64,000 nucleotides of DNA from Shewanella frigidimarina (GTDB lineage Bacteria; Pseudomonadota; Gammaproteobacteria; Enterobacterales; Shewanellaceae), in NCBI RefSeq assembly GCF_003797125.1, contig NZ_RKKE01000002.1:161661-225660 (forward strand), in the 5' to 3' direction. A program made the position numbers and the translations under genes. Below the pieces are notes generated by a model. It saw only the letters and a program-made list of their open reading frames with translations. It had not been told where the DNA came from and made no database searches. This document shows positions 28,507 through 38,411 of this stretch, piece after piece. Position 1 is the stretch's first letter; each line of letters opens with the position of its first letter.

Positions 28507-29643
28507 TTAATTAAAGCCTAAAGCACTCAACATCGATGGGTCTATCTTACCATCAGATAAATAGTCCACAGATTGGGTTAACGAGATTGCACTATATTCA
28601 CGACGATAAGTGTGCTTTTTACGCATTAAATCAAAACCTGTAGCTGTTAAGAAACACCCTCTAAAGTTAACGTCGTCGTCACGTAAATCATAAACTAAAC
28701 GCGACAATTTCAGCAATTGGCTTTCGGTTAAATCACTTTGACTGACAATTTGATTAAATTGAAATGTCGGTAATAAACTCTCTAATGATTTTTTTACCGG
28801 AAAATCGAGTAATTCACACCATTTTTGATACAACATAAACGTTCCGCGGGCTTTGCCTTCAAGGCTATAACCAGCAATATGCGGCGTAGCAAACTCTGCC
28901 AAGGCGACTAATTCGGCCATTGGGTTAGGTTCACCTTCCCACACATCAAGCACCAGCTTTACGTCATCGCGCTGCTGTTTAAATTTGATCAACGCTCGGT
29001 TATCAATCACCTCGCCTCGACAGCAATTTAGTAACCAGGTATTGGGTTTTAACTTATTCAGTCGGGCTTCATCAAATAAGTACCAGGTTTTATGCTCACC
29101 GTCTTTGGTGATAGGCACATGCAGACTGATTATATCGGCTTGCTCAATAATAGTGTCTAGTGACACAAACTCACGGGTATCACCTTGCAATGCTTTAATG
29201 GGGTCGCACAACAATACTTTTAGCCCATAAGCTTGCATACACTTCGCGGCTGCAGTGCCGGTATTACCAGCCCCGACAATCCCCACCACTTTACCGGCTA
29301 AAGACTCTCCAAAACGTTGCGCTAACTCCAGCATGGCAATAAATGCGTACTCACCCACGGCCGTCGCATTACACCCAGGAGCATTAGTAAAATAAATATT
29401 GCGCAACGAAAGATAATCAACATCTACATGATCGGTACCAATCGTCGCACTACCCACAAATTTCAGTTTATGTGCATTTTTAATTAACTCTGCATTCACT
29501 TTCGTCACCGAACGCACCAATAACACGTCGGCATCTTCGACTTGTTTAGGTGTCAAGGTTCGGCCATTTACATATTCAATCTTGCCTAAATAGCCAAACA
29601 AGGCATCAACATAAGGCATGTTTTCATCGGCAATTATTTTCAT
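28507..29643 (-). CDS. pdxB: Erythronate-4-phosphate dehydrogenase
   Basis: This 378-residue D-2-hydroxyacid dehydrogenase of pyridoxal-phosphate synthesis has the substrate domain start [20 protein letters not shown]. The NAD-binding motif is [16 protein letters not shown] at about residues 121-136. Catalytic Arg and Glu lie in [15 protein letters not shown] and the downstream WEGEP segment, and the His is in [10 protein letters not shown]. The C-terminal PdxB dimerisation domain (about residues 290-378) separates it from general hydroxyacid dehydrogenases. Confidence 0.96.
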   Translation of the reverse strand: MKIIADENMPYVDALFGYLGKIEYVNGRTLTPKQVEDADVLLVRSVTKVNAELIKNAHKLKFVGSATIGTDHVDVDYLSLRNIYFTNAPGCNATAVGEYAFIAMLELAQRFGESLAGKVVGIVGAGNTGTAAAKCMQAYGLKVLLCDPIKALQGDTREFVSLDTIIEQADIISLHVPITKDGEHKTWYLFDEARLNKLKPNTWLLNCCRGEVIDNRALIKFKQQRDDVKLVLDVWEGEPNPMAELVALAEFATPHIAGYSLEGKARGTFMLYQKWCELLDFPVKKSLESLLPTFQFNQIVSQSDLTESQLLKLSRLVYDLRDDDVNFRGCFLTATGFDLMRKKHTYRREYSAISLTQSVDYLSDGKIDPSMLSALGFN

Positions 29644-29763
29644 TTGGGTATCTTATTCACTGCGAGTTTAACGACATCACATCGCGTTTTTTTATAACCC
29701 GTATCTTATACCAAATTCACCTAGTCCGTCATGGCAAATAGCGCTGATTGTTATCGCTGACTA

Positions 29764-29920
29764 AACCTAGATGCTAGAGCGGACTTCGTCCTGCTAGTTC
29801 GCTTCGCGGCTATAAAAGCTAAGCAGTTTACATCAGAAACAACCGACAAATAACTCCGATATACGCTTAAATCGCTTTCGCTTTTATAGCTTCTAGCCGC
29901 GAAGCGAACTAGCATCTAGG
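29764..29920. repeat. Inverted repeat pair related to the 87-bp array
   Basis: The left arm (29764-29819) and right arm (29879-29920) are opposite-strand copies of the same core containing CTTTTATAGC, CCGCGAAGCGAAC and TAGCATCTAGG. The left arm has an extra segment of about 15 bases. The arms could fold into a large hairpin. The core matches the tandem array at 17410-17733. Confidence 0.75.
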
Positions 29921-30005
29921 CATTTAGCCTTTCCATAAGCGCAGCGTTTGCTTGTAATCGCCTATCATCGATTTTTCTCTAGTCACTTGTTTAAAAGGCA
30001 ACAAA

Positions 30006-30035
30006 AAAGCCAGTATCGTTTCCGATACTGGCTTT
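30006..30035 (-). terminator. fabB terminator
   Basis: The 13-bp stem AAAGCCAGTATCG with its complement surrounds a four-base TTTC loop just past the fabB stop. Confidence 0.85.
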
Positions 30036-30069
30036 GAAATCATTCGCGGGTTAACCCACTAGTAACGTT

Positions 30070-31284
30070 TTATGCTTTAAATTTACGCATGACTAACGTT
30101 GCGTTAGTGCCACCAAAACCAAAACTGTTGCTCATAATGGTGTTCAATTCAGCTTCACGCATTTGACGAACGACTGGCATGCCAGCTGCTTTTTCATCTA
30201 GGTTGTCAATGTTAATGCTTGGAGCAATAAAACTGTCTTCCATCATAATTAAGCTGTAAATCGCTTCATGTACACCCGCAGCACCTAAAGCATGACCTGT
30301 CATTGATTTAGTCGATGCGATTGGAGGCATGTTATCGCCAAACACTTCACGTAACGCTTCAAGTTCACGCATGTCGCCTACAGGAGTAGAAGTACCATGA
30401 GTGTTGATGTAATCAACTGGCGTGTCTACATCTGCAAGTGCCATCTGCATACAACGCACAGCACCTTCACCAGACGGAGCAACCATGTCGTAGCCGTCAG
30501 ATGTGGCACCGTAACCAACAATCTCAGCATAAATCTTCGCGCCACGTGCTAAGGCATGTTCTAATTCTTCAACAACAACAATTCCGCCGCCGCCAGAAAT
30601 AACAAAACCATCACGATCTGCATCATATGTACGTGACGCTTTTTCAGGCGTGTCATTGTACTTAGTCGATAGTGCTCCCATAGCATCAAAGCCCATGGTG
30701 AGTGTCCAATCAACTTCTTCAGCACCACCAGCAAATACCATATCTTGCTTACCCATTTGGATAAGTTCAACAGCATGGCCAATACAATGAGCAGAAGTGG
30801 CACAAGCTGAACTGATTGAATAGCTCGTCCCTTTAATTTTAAATGGTGTCGCCAAGCAAGCACTTGCAGTACTAGACATAATACGAGGCACAATATAAGG
30901 GCCTACGCGCTTAACACCTTTTTCACGAAGTGTATCAGCTGCCTGAACTTGGTTTTTTGAAGAAGCGCCACCCGTACCAGCAATCAAACCGACACGGAAA
31001 TTAGAATACTGCTCTTCTGTTAGGTTAGCGTCAGCAATCGCTTCCTGCATAGCAATGTAAGCATATGCAGCAGCATCGCCCATAAAGCGAAGTGCTTTAC
31101 GATCGATATGATCAGCTGGGTTCATTTTAATGTCGCCCCAAACTTTGCTACGTAATTGCATTTCTTCAAACTGTGCCGAGTGAGTAATACCGCTACGACC
31201 CGCTTTAAGTGACTCAGTCACTTCTAGCTTGTTATTACCGATACTTGAAACAACACCCATTCCGGTGATCACGACTCTTTTCAT
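30070..31284 (-). CDS. fabB: Beta-ketoacyl-ACP synthase I
   Basis: This 404-residue condensing enzyme is needed for unsaturated fatty acid synthesis. It starts [18 protein letters not shown], as E. coli FabB does. The active-site Cys is in [16 protein letters not shown], and the two His are in [11 protein letters not shown] and [22 protein letters not shown] lies near the end. The ATG at 31284 matches the family start; a longer in-frame ORF from 31329 adds a non-conserved leader. mnmC is divergent, 133 bases away. Confidence 0.95.
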   Translation of the reverse strand: MKRVVITGMGVVSSIGNNKLEVTESLKAGRSGITHSAQFEEMQLRSKVWGDIKMNPADHIDRKALRFMGDAAAYAYIAMQEAIADANLTEEQYSNFRVGLIAGTGGASSKNQVQAADTLREKGVKRVGPYIVPRIMSSTASACLATPFKIKGTSYSISSACATSAHCIGHAVELIQMGKQDMVFAGGAEEVDWTLTMGFDAMGALSTKYNDTPEKASRTYDADRDGFVISGGGGIVVVEELEHALARGAKIYAEIVGYGATSDGYDMVAPSGEGAVRCMQMALADVDTPVDYINTHGTSTPVGDMRELEALREVFGDNMPPIASTKSMTGHALGAAGVHEAIYSLIMMEDSFIAPSINIDNLDEKAAGMPVVRQMREAELNTIMSNSFGFGGTNATLVMRKFKA

Positions 31285-31416
31285 TTTTATGCTATCCATT
31301 TGGTACATGTCGGTACTTAATTGCGGCAATCATAGCTGCTTTGAAGCAATTAAGTGGTCAGCTTTCCATAAACGCAGGTAAAATAATGCCAAGTTATCGG
31401 CCCTGAGTAAAACATT

Positions 31417-33510
31417 TTGAACAAAACACCTTTATTATCTGTATCCCCGAACCTACACGAGTTGCATATTTGTGAATTACTGGGCAACAACGCCAATCAA
31501 AATAGCCGATATTTCCACATTGTTAAGCAGTATATCGCCGAAGTATTGCAAAGCAGTGACGATAAAATAGCAGCCACAAATACTCAACCACATTTACTAA
31601 CGCTAGGCCAACTCGGTTTTGGCGATGGCCACGAAATAATACTATTACTGGCAGCCTTACAAGAGGCTAACTTGCAAAATCCTTTGATACAGCAACAAAC
31701 TCGAATTCACATCAGTGTATTTGAACAAGGCCCAGTAAACCGTAAGCAACTGCAACATACATGGCAACAACAAGGGCTACTTGATTCAGACCATCATTTA
31801 TTCGATTTTACCCAAGCATTACTCAATGGTGAAATTGCAGCCATCGAAGGTTGCCAGCGGCTGAGTCTACTCCAAAACCAACTTATCATTGACCTGTATC
31901 AAGGTTCGCCACTAGCGCAAGCCAAAACCATTGCTACGCCGAATAAACAAAGGATAACACATTGGTTTGCCCTACCCCATACGAACCAAGAGGCTCATTC
32001 AGATCAATATTTTCATCAACGTTCAGTTTGGGAATATGGTCGACTCAGTGTTGATAATGCAACATTTTTAGCGGCTAGCACAAATGACGAAAATATTGCT
32101 CCAACTATCAAAAAGCAACTAGCATTTTGCGGATTTTCATCCTCCACATCATTCAAATCGACTGATGACATTGCTATCGCAGAACGTAACGCGCTAAGAC
32201 AACAACTACAGCAACAGTTTGCTTATAACCCATTGCCACCGTTACATTCTAATAACAACAGCCCTATAGCTATTATAGGTGGCGGTATCGCTTCTGCAAG
32301 TCTTACCTTGTCTCTGGCTGAACGCGGCAAAGATGTGATTATTTATTGCAAAGATGACACATTAGGACAAGGCGCATCAGGCAACAAACAAGGTGCCATT
32401 TATCCCCTGCTTACACCCGAAAATGGCTCGCTAAGTCAATTTTTTCAACAAGCCTTTCTATACAGTCGACGCAGAATTCAGGCATTAGTTGATAATGGAT
32501 ATGACATAGGACATGAGTGGTGTGGTGTATTACACACAGGTTTCGATCAACGTAGCCAAACAAGATTGGATAAAATCATTGATGGTCAAGCGTGGCCAAG
32601 TGAGATTGCTTTTGCTGTCAGTCCACACCAAGCCACACAACTTGCTAACGTCGATATTGATAAACCTGGCTTTTATTATCCATTAGGCGGTTGGGCTTGT
32701 CCGTTTGAATTCGCACAAGCAAGTATTGCCAAAGCACAAACATTAACCAAAGTTCGCATTGTCTATAATAGCGACATTAGCTCACTTGAATCACACTCAT
32801 CTGGCTGGCAACTGTTTAGCGCCGAAGACAATACCCCTATAGCAACCCACGAACAGGTTGTCATCGCATCAGGAGCTCAACTTACTCAGTATAAGCAGAC
32901 AAAAAATCTACCAATTACAGGCTTTAGAGGTCAAGTTAGCCATGTACCTCCACAAGGTGAGCTAGCGAAACTTAATACTGTTATTTGCGCTAATGGTTAT
33001 TTAACCCCACAACATAACCAACTACATTGCGTTGGAGCCAGTTATGTAAAAGACCCACAACATCTTGACTTTTGCCCGATAGAGCAGCATGAAAATAGCC
33101 TTAAAATGCAACAAAGCTTTCCTAATTCAAACTGGCCTAATGATATTGATGTTTCAAACAACGATGCCAGAGTTGGCGTAAGGATGGTCAGTCGCGATCA
33201 CTTTCCGGTAATGGGTTGTGCGCCTGATGTTGAAGCGTTATTTATACGCTATGCTGTTCAACAGCAATCGAAAGACAAACCCAGTCTATGGCAACATTAC
33301 TGGCAAACAACACCAGCACCAATTTATGACGGGTTATATGTGTTAGGAGGACTAGGCTCACGCGGCCTAAGCTCAGGCCCATTAGTCGCCGAATGCTTAG
33401 CAGCAAACCTATGCGGCGAACTATCACCATTAAGCGTAGAGCTACAAGCCTTACTTAGCCCTAACCGAATGTGGCTGCGTAAACTGCTTAAAGGAAAAGC
33501 GTTGATGTGA
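31417..33510 (+). CDS. mnmC: Bifunctional tRNA mnm5s2U biosynthesis protein MnmC
   Basis: This 697-residue fusion enzyme completes 5-methylaminomethyl-2-thiouridine in tRNA. The N-terminal methyltransferase (about residues 1-255) has LLTLGQLGFGDGHEIILLLAAL. The C-terminal FAD oxidase (about residues 280-660) has IAIIGGGIASASLTLSLAERGKDVIIY and GQGASGNKQGAIYPLL, and ends GGLGSRGLSSGPLVAECLAA. The start is a TTG at 31417; no in-frame ATG is available close by. The gene is single and convergent with the galU region. Confidence 0.95.
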   Translation: MNKTPLLSVSPNLHELHICELLGNNANQNSRYFHIVKQYIAEVLQSSDDKIAATNTQPHLLTLGQLGFGDGHEIILLLAALQEANLQNPLIQQQTRIHISVFEQGPVNRKQLQHTWQQQGLLDSDHHLFDFTQALLNGEIAAIEGCQRLSLLQNQLIIDLYQGSPLAQAKTIATPNKQRITHWFALPHTNQEAHSDQYFHQRSVWEYGRLSVDNATFLAASTNDENIAPTIKKQLAFCGFSSSTSFKSTDDIAIAERNALRQQLQQQFAYNPLPPLHSNNNSPIAIIGGGIASASLTLSLAERGKDVIIYCKDDTLGQGASGNKQGAIYPLLTPENGSLSQFFQQAFLYSRRRIQALVDNGYDIGHEWCGVLHTGFDQRSQTRLDKIIDGQAWPSEIAFAVSPHQATQLANVDIDKPGFYYPLGGWACPFEFAQASIAKAQTLTKVRIVYNSDISSLESHSSGWQLFSAEDNTPIATHEQVVIASGAQLTQYKQTKNLPITGFRGQVSHVPPQGELAKLNTVICANGYLTPQHNQLHCVGASYVKDPQHLDFCPIEQHENSLKMQQSFPNSNWPNDIDVSNNDARVGVRMVSRDHFPVMGCAPDVEALFIRYAVQQQSKDKPSLWQHYWQTTPAPIYDGLYVLGGLGSRGLSSGPLVAECLAANLCGELSPLSVELQALLSPNRMWLRKLLKGKALM

Positions 33511-34299
33511 TTGTAAAACTACTCGAGGGTGAATTCGATGAGCATTTATACCATTAAAGTAACCACCTCATTCACGTCATGCCTGCAACGCCCAGTACCA
33601 AGTCATTCCTTAAACACCCACTATCACGTACGTTCTGTAATGCACACTATTACGTCATTCCGGTAACGCTTTTGAGTCGGAATCCAGGTGTTAATTCCTT
33701 ACGCTTTAAAGATCACATGCAATAAACCAAGCCACACCAGGATCCCCGACACGAGCATTCGAGGATGACGAGCGGTGAAGTAAGACTCACTTCAATAAGG
33801 CATTAGGAACCCACTCGCACGTCATTTAACTAACGTACACTTCATTCCTGTAACGCCCACTATCACGTACTACCTGTAATGCTACTCTCACGTGCTACCC
33901 GTAACGCTGACTATCACGTCATTCCGGTAGCGCTTTTGAGCCGGAATCCAGGTGTTAATACCTTTCGCTTTAAAGATCACGAGATAAAAACCAAGCAACA
34001 CCTGGGTCCGTCCCGGTAGCGTTTCTGAGCCGGGATACGAAAATTCGAGGATGACGAGCATGGGCAGTAGACAGTGAGGCAGAATAAGCCTTCGTTGCCT
34101 AAATGCCTATTTAATAAAAAATGCCACTAGTTATTAAGCGAGTTGCATTAAATAATGTATCTTATCGCGTAAACATTAAGGCTTTTCAGATTAATACTTA
34201 CGATCTAGTGCAAACATTAATAGCCCAATTGAAACATTTAGACTTGACTTTACCGGTGCAACGTATAGTGGTTATAAGCGTTTAAAAGTAAACTACAGT
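33511..34299. repeat. Intergenic stretch filled with dispersed 40-45-bp repeats
   Basis: There is no gene in these 790 bases. Copies of two related palindromic families are present. Type A (ACGTCATTCCGGTARCGCTT ... GGAATCCAGGTGTTAA) occurs at about 33652-33695 and 33914-33959. Type B or hybrid copies, ending GAGGATGACGAGC, occur at about 33733-33775 and 33998-34061. Further degraded pieces (CTATCACGTAC) lie around 33590-33650 and 33840-33910. The last 240 bases hold nothing I recognise. Confidence 0.75.
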
Positions 34300-35190
34300 C
34301 TATTTATACTCTTCTATCAAACTAGAGACCTCTTTCATAAAGCTGTTACCCAATTTAGGATCCCGTAAACCGTATTCAACAAATGCTTTCATGTAGCCAA
34401 GCTTGTCGCCACAATCGTGTGACTTACCGGTCATATTAAACGCTTCAACCGTGTCAGACTCAATTAACATGTCAATGGCATCGGTTAACTGAATTTCATC
34501 ACCTGCACCAGGAAGTGTTTTTGCCAGTAAGTCCCATATTTTTTCAGACAACACATAGCGACCAACAACGGCTAAATTTGACGGTGCCAGGCCAATTTCT
34601 GGTTTTTCAACCATTTTAAATATTTTAGTCGAGTCACCAGGATTTATGGTTTCGCCACCACAATCTGCAATGCCGTATTTATTAACTTGGTCATCTGGTA
34701 CTGGTGCAACCATGATTTGGCTGACATTAGATTCACGATAACGAATTAACATTGAGGCTAGGTTTTCGGTGCGCTGATCAGCAGAATACGAATCTAAGAT
34801 GACATCGGGTAACACAACCGCAAACGGATTATCGCCAATACATGGTTTTGCACATAAAATCGCATGTCCTAACCCTTTAGCTTCGCCTTGGCGCACATGC
34901 ATAATGGTAACGTTTTTAGGACAAATGGCTTGTACTTCATGCAATAGCTGACGTTTTACACGTTTCTCTAGAGTAGATTCAAGCTCGTAAGATTTATCAA
35001 AATGGTTTTCAATGGCATTTTTACTGGCATGAGTTACCAATACAATCTCTTTAATCCCCGCACTTACACATTCGTCGACAATATATTGAATCAGCGGCTT
35101 ATCGACCAAAGGTAACATTTCTTTCGGAATAGCCTTGGTAGCAGGCAACATACGAGTACCTAAACCGGCAACAGGAATAACAACTTTCAT
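34300..35190 (-). CDS. galU: UTP-glucose-1-phosphate uridylyltransferase
   Basis: This 296-residue nucleotidyltransferase makes UDP-glucose. The N-terminus [32 protein letters not shown] carries the nucleotide-binding loop and catalytic Lys. Other motifs are [22 protein letters not shown] and MVEKP. AGGATC lies six bases before the ATG. It sits at the end of the exopolysaccharide locus on the same strand, but 430 repeat-rich bases separate it from the next gene, so it may be transcribed alone. Its product feeds Ugd, encoded 21 kb away at the other end of the locus. Confidence 0.95.
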   Translation of the reverse strand: MKVVIPVAGLGTRMLPATKAIPKEMLPLVDKPLIQYIVDECVSAGIKEIVLVTHASKNAIENHFDKSYELESTLEKRVKRQLLHEVQAICPKNVTIMHVRQGEAKGLGHAILCAKPCIGDNPFAVVLPDVILDSYSADQRTENLASMLIRYRESNVSQIMVAPVPDDQVNKYGIADCGGETINPGDSTKIFKMVEKPEIGLAPSNLAVVGRYVLSEKIWDLLAKTLPGAGDEIQLTDAIDMLIESDTVEAFNMTGKSHDCGDKLGYMKAFVEYGLRDPKLGNSFMKEVSSLIEEYK

Positions 35191-35617
35191 GAAGATCCTT
35201 ATTTAGCGTGAGCTAATAGCAAAAAATTAAAAGGTAAAAATGACAAGAAACACCTAACTCAAAAGCAAAAGAAAACACCTGGGTCCCTGATAACAGCTCT
35301 CAGGGATGACGAGCGGGTTGAGCATTCAGCAGACACTACTTCGTCCAGTAACAACCAACATCGCATCGTTCCGATATTGCTTCCTACTACGTCGTTCCGG
35401 CAATGCTTTTGAGCCGGAATCCAGGTGTTGAGTTTAAATATTCAAGACAAAAGTCAAAAGAAACACCTAGATTCCCGATAACAGATCTCAGGGATGACGG
35501 GCGCTGAACCTAGGACCTTGATTCTGTAAGCGAAGCCTCCCGTAAACCGTTATCCGTCTTCGCTTTCATATAACTAGCACTCGAGGATGACGAAATAGAG
35601 AAACACCGGGTTTCCGA
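35191..35617. repeat. Intergenic dispersed repeats
   Basis: The gap holds three copies of the repeat families seen at 33.6-34.1 kb and 62.2-63.2 kb: type B at about 35276-35321 and 35461-35505 (CACCTGGGTCCCTGATAA ... CAGGGATGACGAGCG), and type A at 35388-35431. No gene is evident. Confidence 0.75.
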
Positions 35618-36976
35618 TTACCTTGCTATTTTGTGAGTATCAGCAGGTAAGTAACGCACTAACCAGCATAGGGTTAAGATGGTTAAAAACAGTAAAGTGT
35701 TCGAAGGTGATTGCAGATTAAAATCAACAGAAATATGCAATAGCATGTGCACTATGGCCATTGCACAACCAAAAGCGACCCCTTTATAAAGTTTATTATT
35801 ACGCAAATACATGGTTCGACACGCTAACCAAAACGCGTACAACACCCATAAGCCTAAAATGGCTGTCATTACAATCCCATACTCAACAACAAACTGAATA
35901 TATTCGTTATGGGCATGGTCATAAAAACCAGAATAAAACTGAGGTTGGTATTGTGGGAAAACAGTATAGAAACTCCCTCCCCCAGTACCCGTGAACAAGT
36001 GTTCTTGGATGATGGGAAGACTATCCATTACCACTTCATCACGAGCTTCTGAACTAAAAGAGGTATCGTCTAAACGCTGTTTTAGTTTATCGACCCCAAA
36101 AATTGAGCCGACAATGAGCAAATCAAGAATGAAAATACTCAGTACTAAAGGCTTAAATAACGTTGGCGGTCGACGATAAATAAACATCGACAATAGTGAT
36201 ACAACACCCAGTGCAGTAAAGAAGCCAGCGTTGCCCATTCGTGAGCGACTTAAGATTAAGCCTATCACCATAATCACAATGGCTAAGCGAAGGATCAGTT
36301 TTCGACTGAATAATGTCGATAGTAAGTCAATCATCATTGCACGCAAATCGAACTCTTTCTTGCTGGTTTTTAGCTCGGATAACAGCCAACCAAACGCAAT
36401 AGAAAGACATAATGCTAAATAATTAGCAAAATGATTTTGGTACACAAACGATCCACGGGCCCTATCGCCATCGGAATAACCAAATACAGGTGATACATCC
36501 AGTTGCAACAAATTCAGCAAGGTGCCATAAAAGGCCTGTAAACAACCAGATAATATAATGGCAATTAACAGCCAACGAATCGCCTGTGAACTCTGACAAT
36601 ATTGACTTAACAGTAAAATAAACACGCCATAACAGAAGGTTTTTAAAAGTTGTTGTGCCGTTTGATAGCCATCAACTGTATTAATTACAGGGATCCAGTT
36701 AAGTAATTGTAAGCATAAATAAACTAGCATTAATCCAATGGGGATTAATGCATACTTTTGCCAATGATAACGTAACAATAACGCATTTTGCTTAATGCAG
36801 TAGCCTATGTGCACAACGCCAAGTAATACAATACACAACTCTAAAATAGCTAACGACCAAATACGATTACTACCTAATGGGATAGGCATCCAAATAATCA
36901 GCGCACATAGCCCCAACAGCATAAAACGATTAAAGAACCCAAAAGATTTTATTGTGTGGGGGCTCCTGATATCCAT
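35618..36976 (-). CDS. O-antigen ligase/polymerase (WaaL/Wzy-like) membrane protein
   Basis: This is about 452 residues long from the ATG at 36976, which overlaps the previous stop as TAATG. A GTG three codons upstream is possible. It has about ten or eleven hydrophobic helices and a large loop before DHAHNEYIQFVVEYGIVMTA, typical of the O-antigen ligase superfamily (PF04932). The loop FTGTGGGSFYTVFPQYQPQFYSGFYDHAHNEY has the usual His and Arg/Tyr-rich context. It may polymerise or transfer the polysaccharide. A second member of the superfamily is at 50508, so the two may divide polymerase and ligase roles. Confidence 0.82.
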   Translation of the reverse strand: MDIRSPHTIKSFGFFNRFMLLGLCALIIWMPIPLGSNRIWSLAILELCIVLLGVVHIGYCIKQNALLLRYHWQKYALIPIGLMLVYLCLQLLNWIPVINTVDGYQTAQQLLKTFCYGVFILLLSQYCQSSQAIRWLLIAIILSGCLQAFYGTLLNLLQLDVSPVFGYSDGDRARGSFVYQNHFANYLALCLSIAFGWLLSELKTSKKEFDLRAMMIDLLSTLFSRKLILRLAIVIMVIGLILSRSRMGNAGFFTALGVVSLLSMFIYRRPPTLFKPLVLSIFILDLLIVGSIFGVDKLKQRLDDTSFSSEARDEVVMDSLPIIQEHLFTGTGGGSFYTVFPQYQPQFYSGFYDHAHNEYIQFVVEYGIVMTAILGLWVLYAFWLACRTMYLRNNKLYKGVAFGCAMAIVHMLLHISVDFNLQSPSNTLLFLTILTLCWLVRYLPADTHKIAR

Positions 36977-37674
36977 TAGCGGCACATATCCTGTTTAATC
37001 CATTTATCAACGTTGGCGCTAACTGGAGTTGCATAAGTAAGGTAAGTACACATAACAGAGGTTAATCGATACTCCAAGCCCAGTTGCTTTAAATCGTTAC
37101 GCATTTTCCAATTGGCACTGGCAGCAATATGTGCGGTGCTAAATACAGTTTGCTTTTGGATCACGGTTAAACTCGGCCAATAAGCAAATCCAATGGCTAA
37201 GGTTTGATGTAACACCTCGGGGGTATAAGGACCATAATGCAATGCTTGTTGTAAATACGGCCAAGCTTGAACAATATCTTTCTGAATAAAGGCCAAATTA
37301 TAGGCATAGTCACTGTAAGCATTTGGCCAATTAGGGCGCTGGATAATGGCATCTATATACAGTTGATTAAACACTGTCTTATTCGGTTGAGCCAATTGAG
37401 AAAAAACGCCCCATTCCATCACTTTAGCTAATGTTAATAAATAGTGTGGATTTTGGTCGTCAATACTAGAGGCATAATCAGCAGCTAACAACGCATTGGC
37501 ATACTGTAACGAAGTCGGCTTAGCACCTTGCTGCCATTGATCAATGTAAAAGCGAGATTTAAAGTGGTACGCGTTAGCTAAGCCTTTTTGAAGTAAAACT
37601 GGCAGTAAAGCTAACAGTGCCAACATCATCAATGCATACACAATATTGCGGGCAGACCAACTTATCCGTTTCAT
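36976..37674 (-). CDS. Membrane-anchored EPS-locus protein of unknown function
   Basis: This 232-residue protein has one N-terminal membrane helix (NIVYALMMLALLALLPVLL) and a periplasmic part with TPR-like helical pairs (YANALLAADYASSIDDQNPHYLLTLAKVMEWGVFSQLAQ). Similar VpsP-type proteins accompany O-antigen-ligase-like genes in Vibrio and Shewanella polysaccharide loci, but I know of no assigned function. Its ATG overlaps the stop of the PHP phosphatase gene (TAATG), and its own stop overlaps the next ATG, which implies tight coupling. Confidence 0.7.
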   Translation of the reverse strand: MKRISWSARNIVYALMMLALLALLPVLLQKGLANAYHFKSRFYIDQWQQGAKPTSLQYANALLAADYASSIDDQNPHYLLTLAKVMEWGVFSQLAQPNKTVFNQLYIDAIIQRPNWPNAYSDYAYNLAFIQKDIVQAWPYLQQALHYGPYTPEVLHQTLAIGFAYWPSLTVIQKQTVFSTAHIAASANWKMRNDLKQLGLEYRLTSVMCTYLTYATPVSANVDKWIKQDMCR

Positions 37675-38411
37675 TAGTCGCTGCTCTGGGAAAATAACAC
37701 ATTCGAAATACTACCTGGCATAGAAGTGGTTAATGCAAAGGCATACTCCTGGTCAGTCAGAGCAGTCACAGCATGTTGTGCTTGTAACAACTTAGGTGGT
37801 CGGCGGTTTAACGAATGGCAATCGGACCCGATAATAGAATACAGCTTTTGTTTAATAAAATATTCACTCAATTGCTTTGGTGCCTCACCCATGTCACCAA
37901 TCAATGACGCTGCAGTTAACTGAAATAAGCAACCCGCACGTACGAAAGGGGTTATCCGTTCAGGATGGGATTGTAGCTCACGATTTCGCTCTGGGTGAGC
38001 AATCATGGGTAATACATTTTTTGCTAATAGCCAACTAATCAGCTTGTCGGTACCAGGTGGAATATGGCTGCTAGGCAGTTCTAGCAGCAACACATCTTTT
38101 TGCTGGTAACGGCCTAAAAAAGGCAATTGCTGTTGCTCAATAAACAGCATGATTTCGGGTGAAACCCTTACCTCTGCAGCTGCGCGCAATTGTATATCTA
38201 TATTGGTTAACGCCAACGCGTCACACAACAAATGATAAGCAGCATTGATTGATTGTAAGTTATTGTCATAAATACCCAAGTGAATATGAGGAGTCGCCAC
38301 CATCCTTGACACCCCCTGCTCGGCGGCTAGAGCCACCAAAGCAATGGCTTCGTCAATTGATTTAGCCCCATCATCAATATTGGGTAATATATGGCAATGC
38401 AAATCAATCAT
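37674..38411 (-). CDS. PHP-type protein tyrosine phosphatase (CpsB/YwqE-like)
   Basis: This 245-residue metal-dependent phosphatase of the PHP fold starts MIDLHCHILPNIDDGAKSIDEAI. It has ATPHIHLG, LELPSSHIPPG, PMIAHPERN and a C-terminal IIGSDCHSLNRRPP, which together give the His/Asp ligands for the metal cluster. CpsB/YwqE enzymes dephosphorylate the tyrosine autokinase that sets chain length. The start overlaps the stop of the kinase gene (ATGA), which fits a kinase-phosphatase pair. Confidence 0.9.
   Translation of the reverse strand: MIDLHCHILPNIDDGAKSIDEAIALVALAAEQGVSRMVATPHIHLGIYDNNLQSINAAYHLLCDALALTNIDIQLRAAAEVRVSPEIMLFIEQQQLPFLGRYQQKDVLLLELPSSHIPPGTDKLISWLLAKNVLPMIAHPERNRELQSHPERITPFVRAGCLFQLTAASLIGDMGEAPKQLSEYFIKQKLYSIIGSDCHSLNRRPPKLLQAQHAVTALTDQEYAFALTTSMPGSISNVLFSQSSD

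Noticed and set aside
29764..29920. Possible insertion sequence with terminal inverted repeats
   Set aside because: Only about 60 bases lie between the arms, with no coding sequence. It fits a REP/MITE-like element better.
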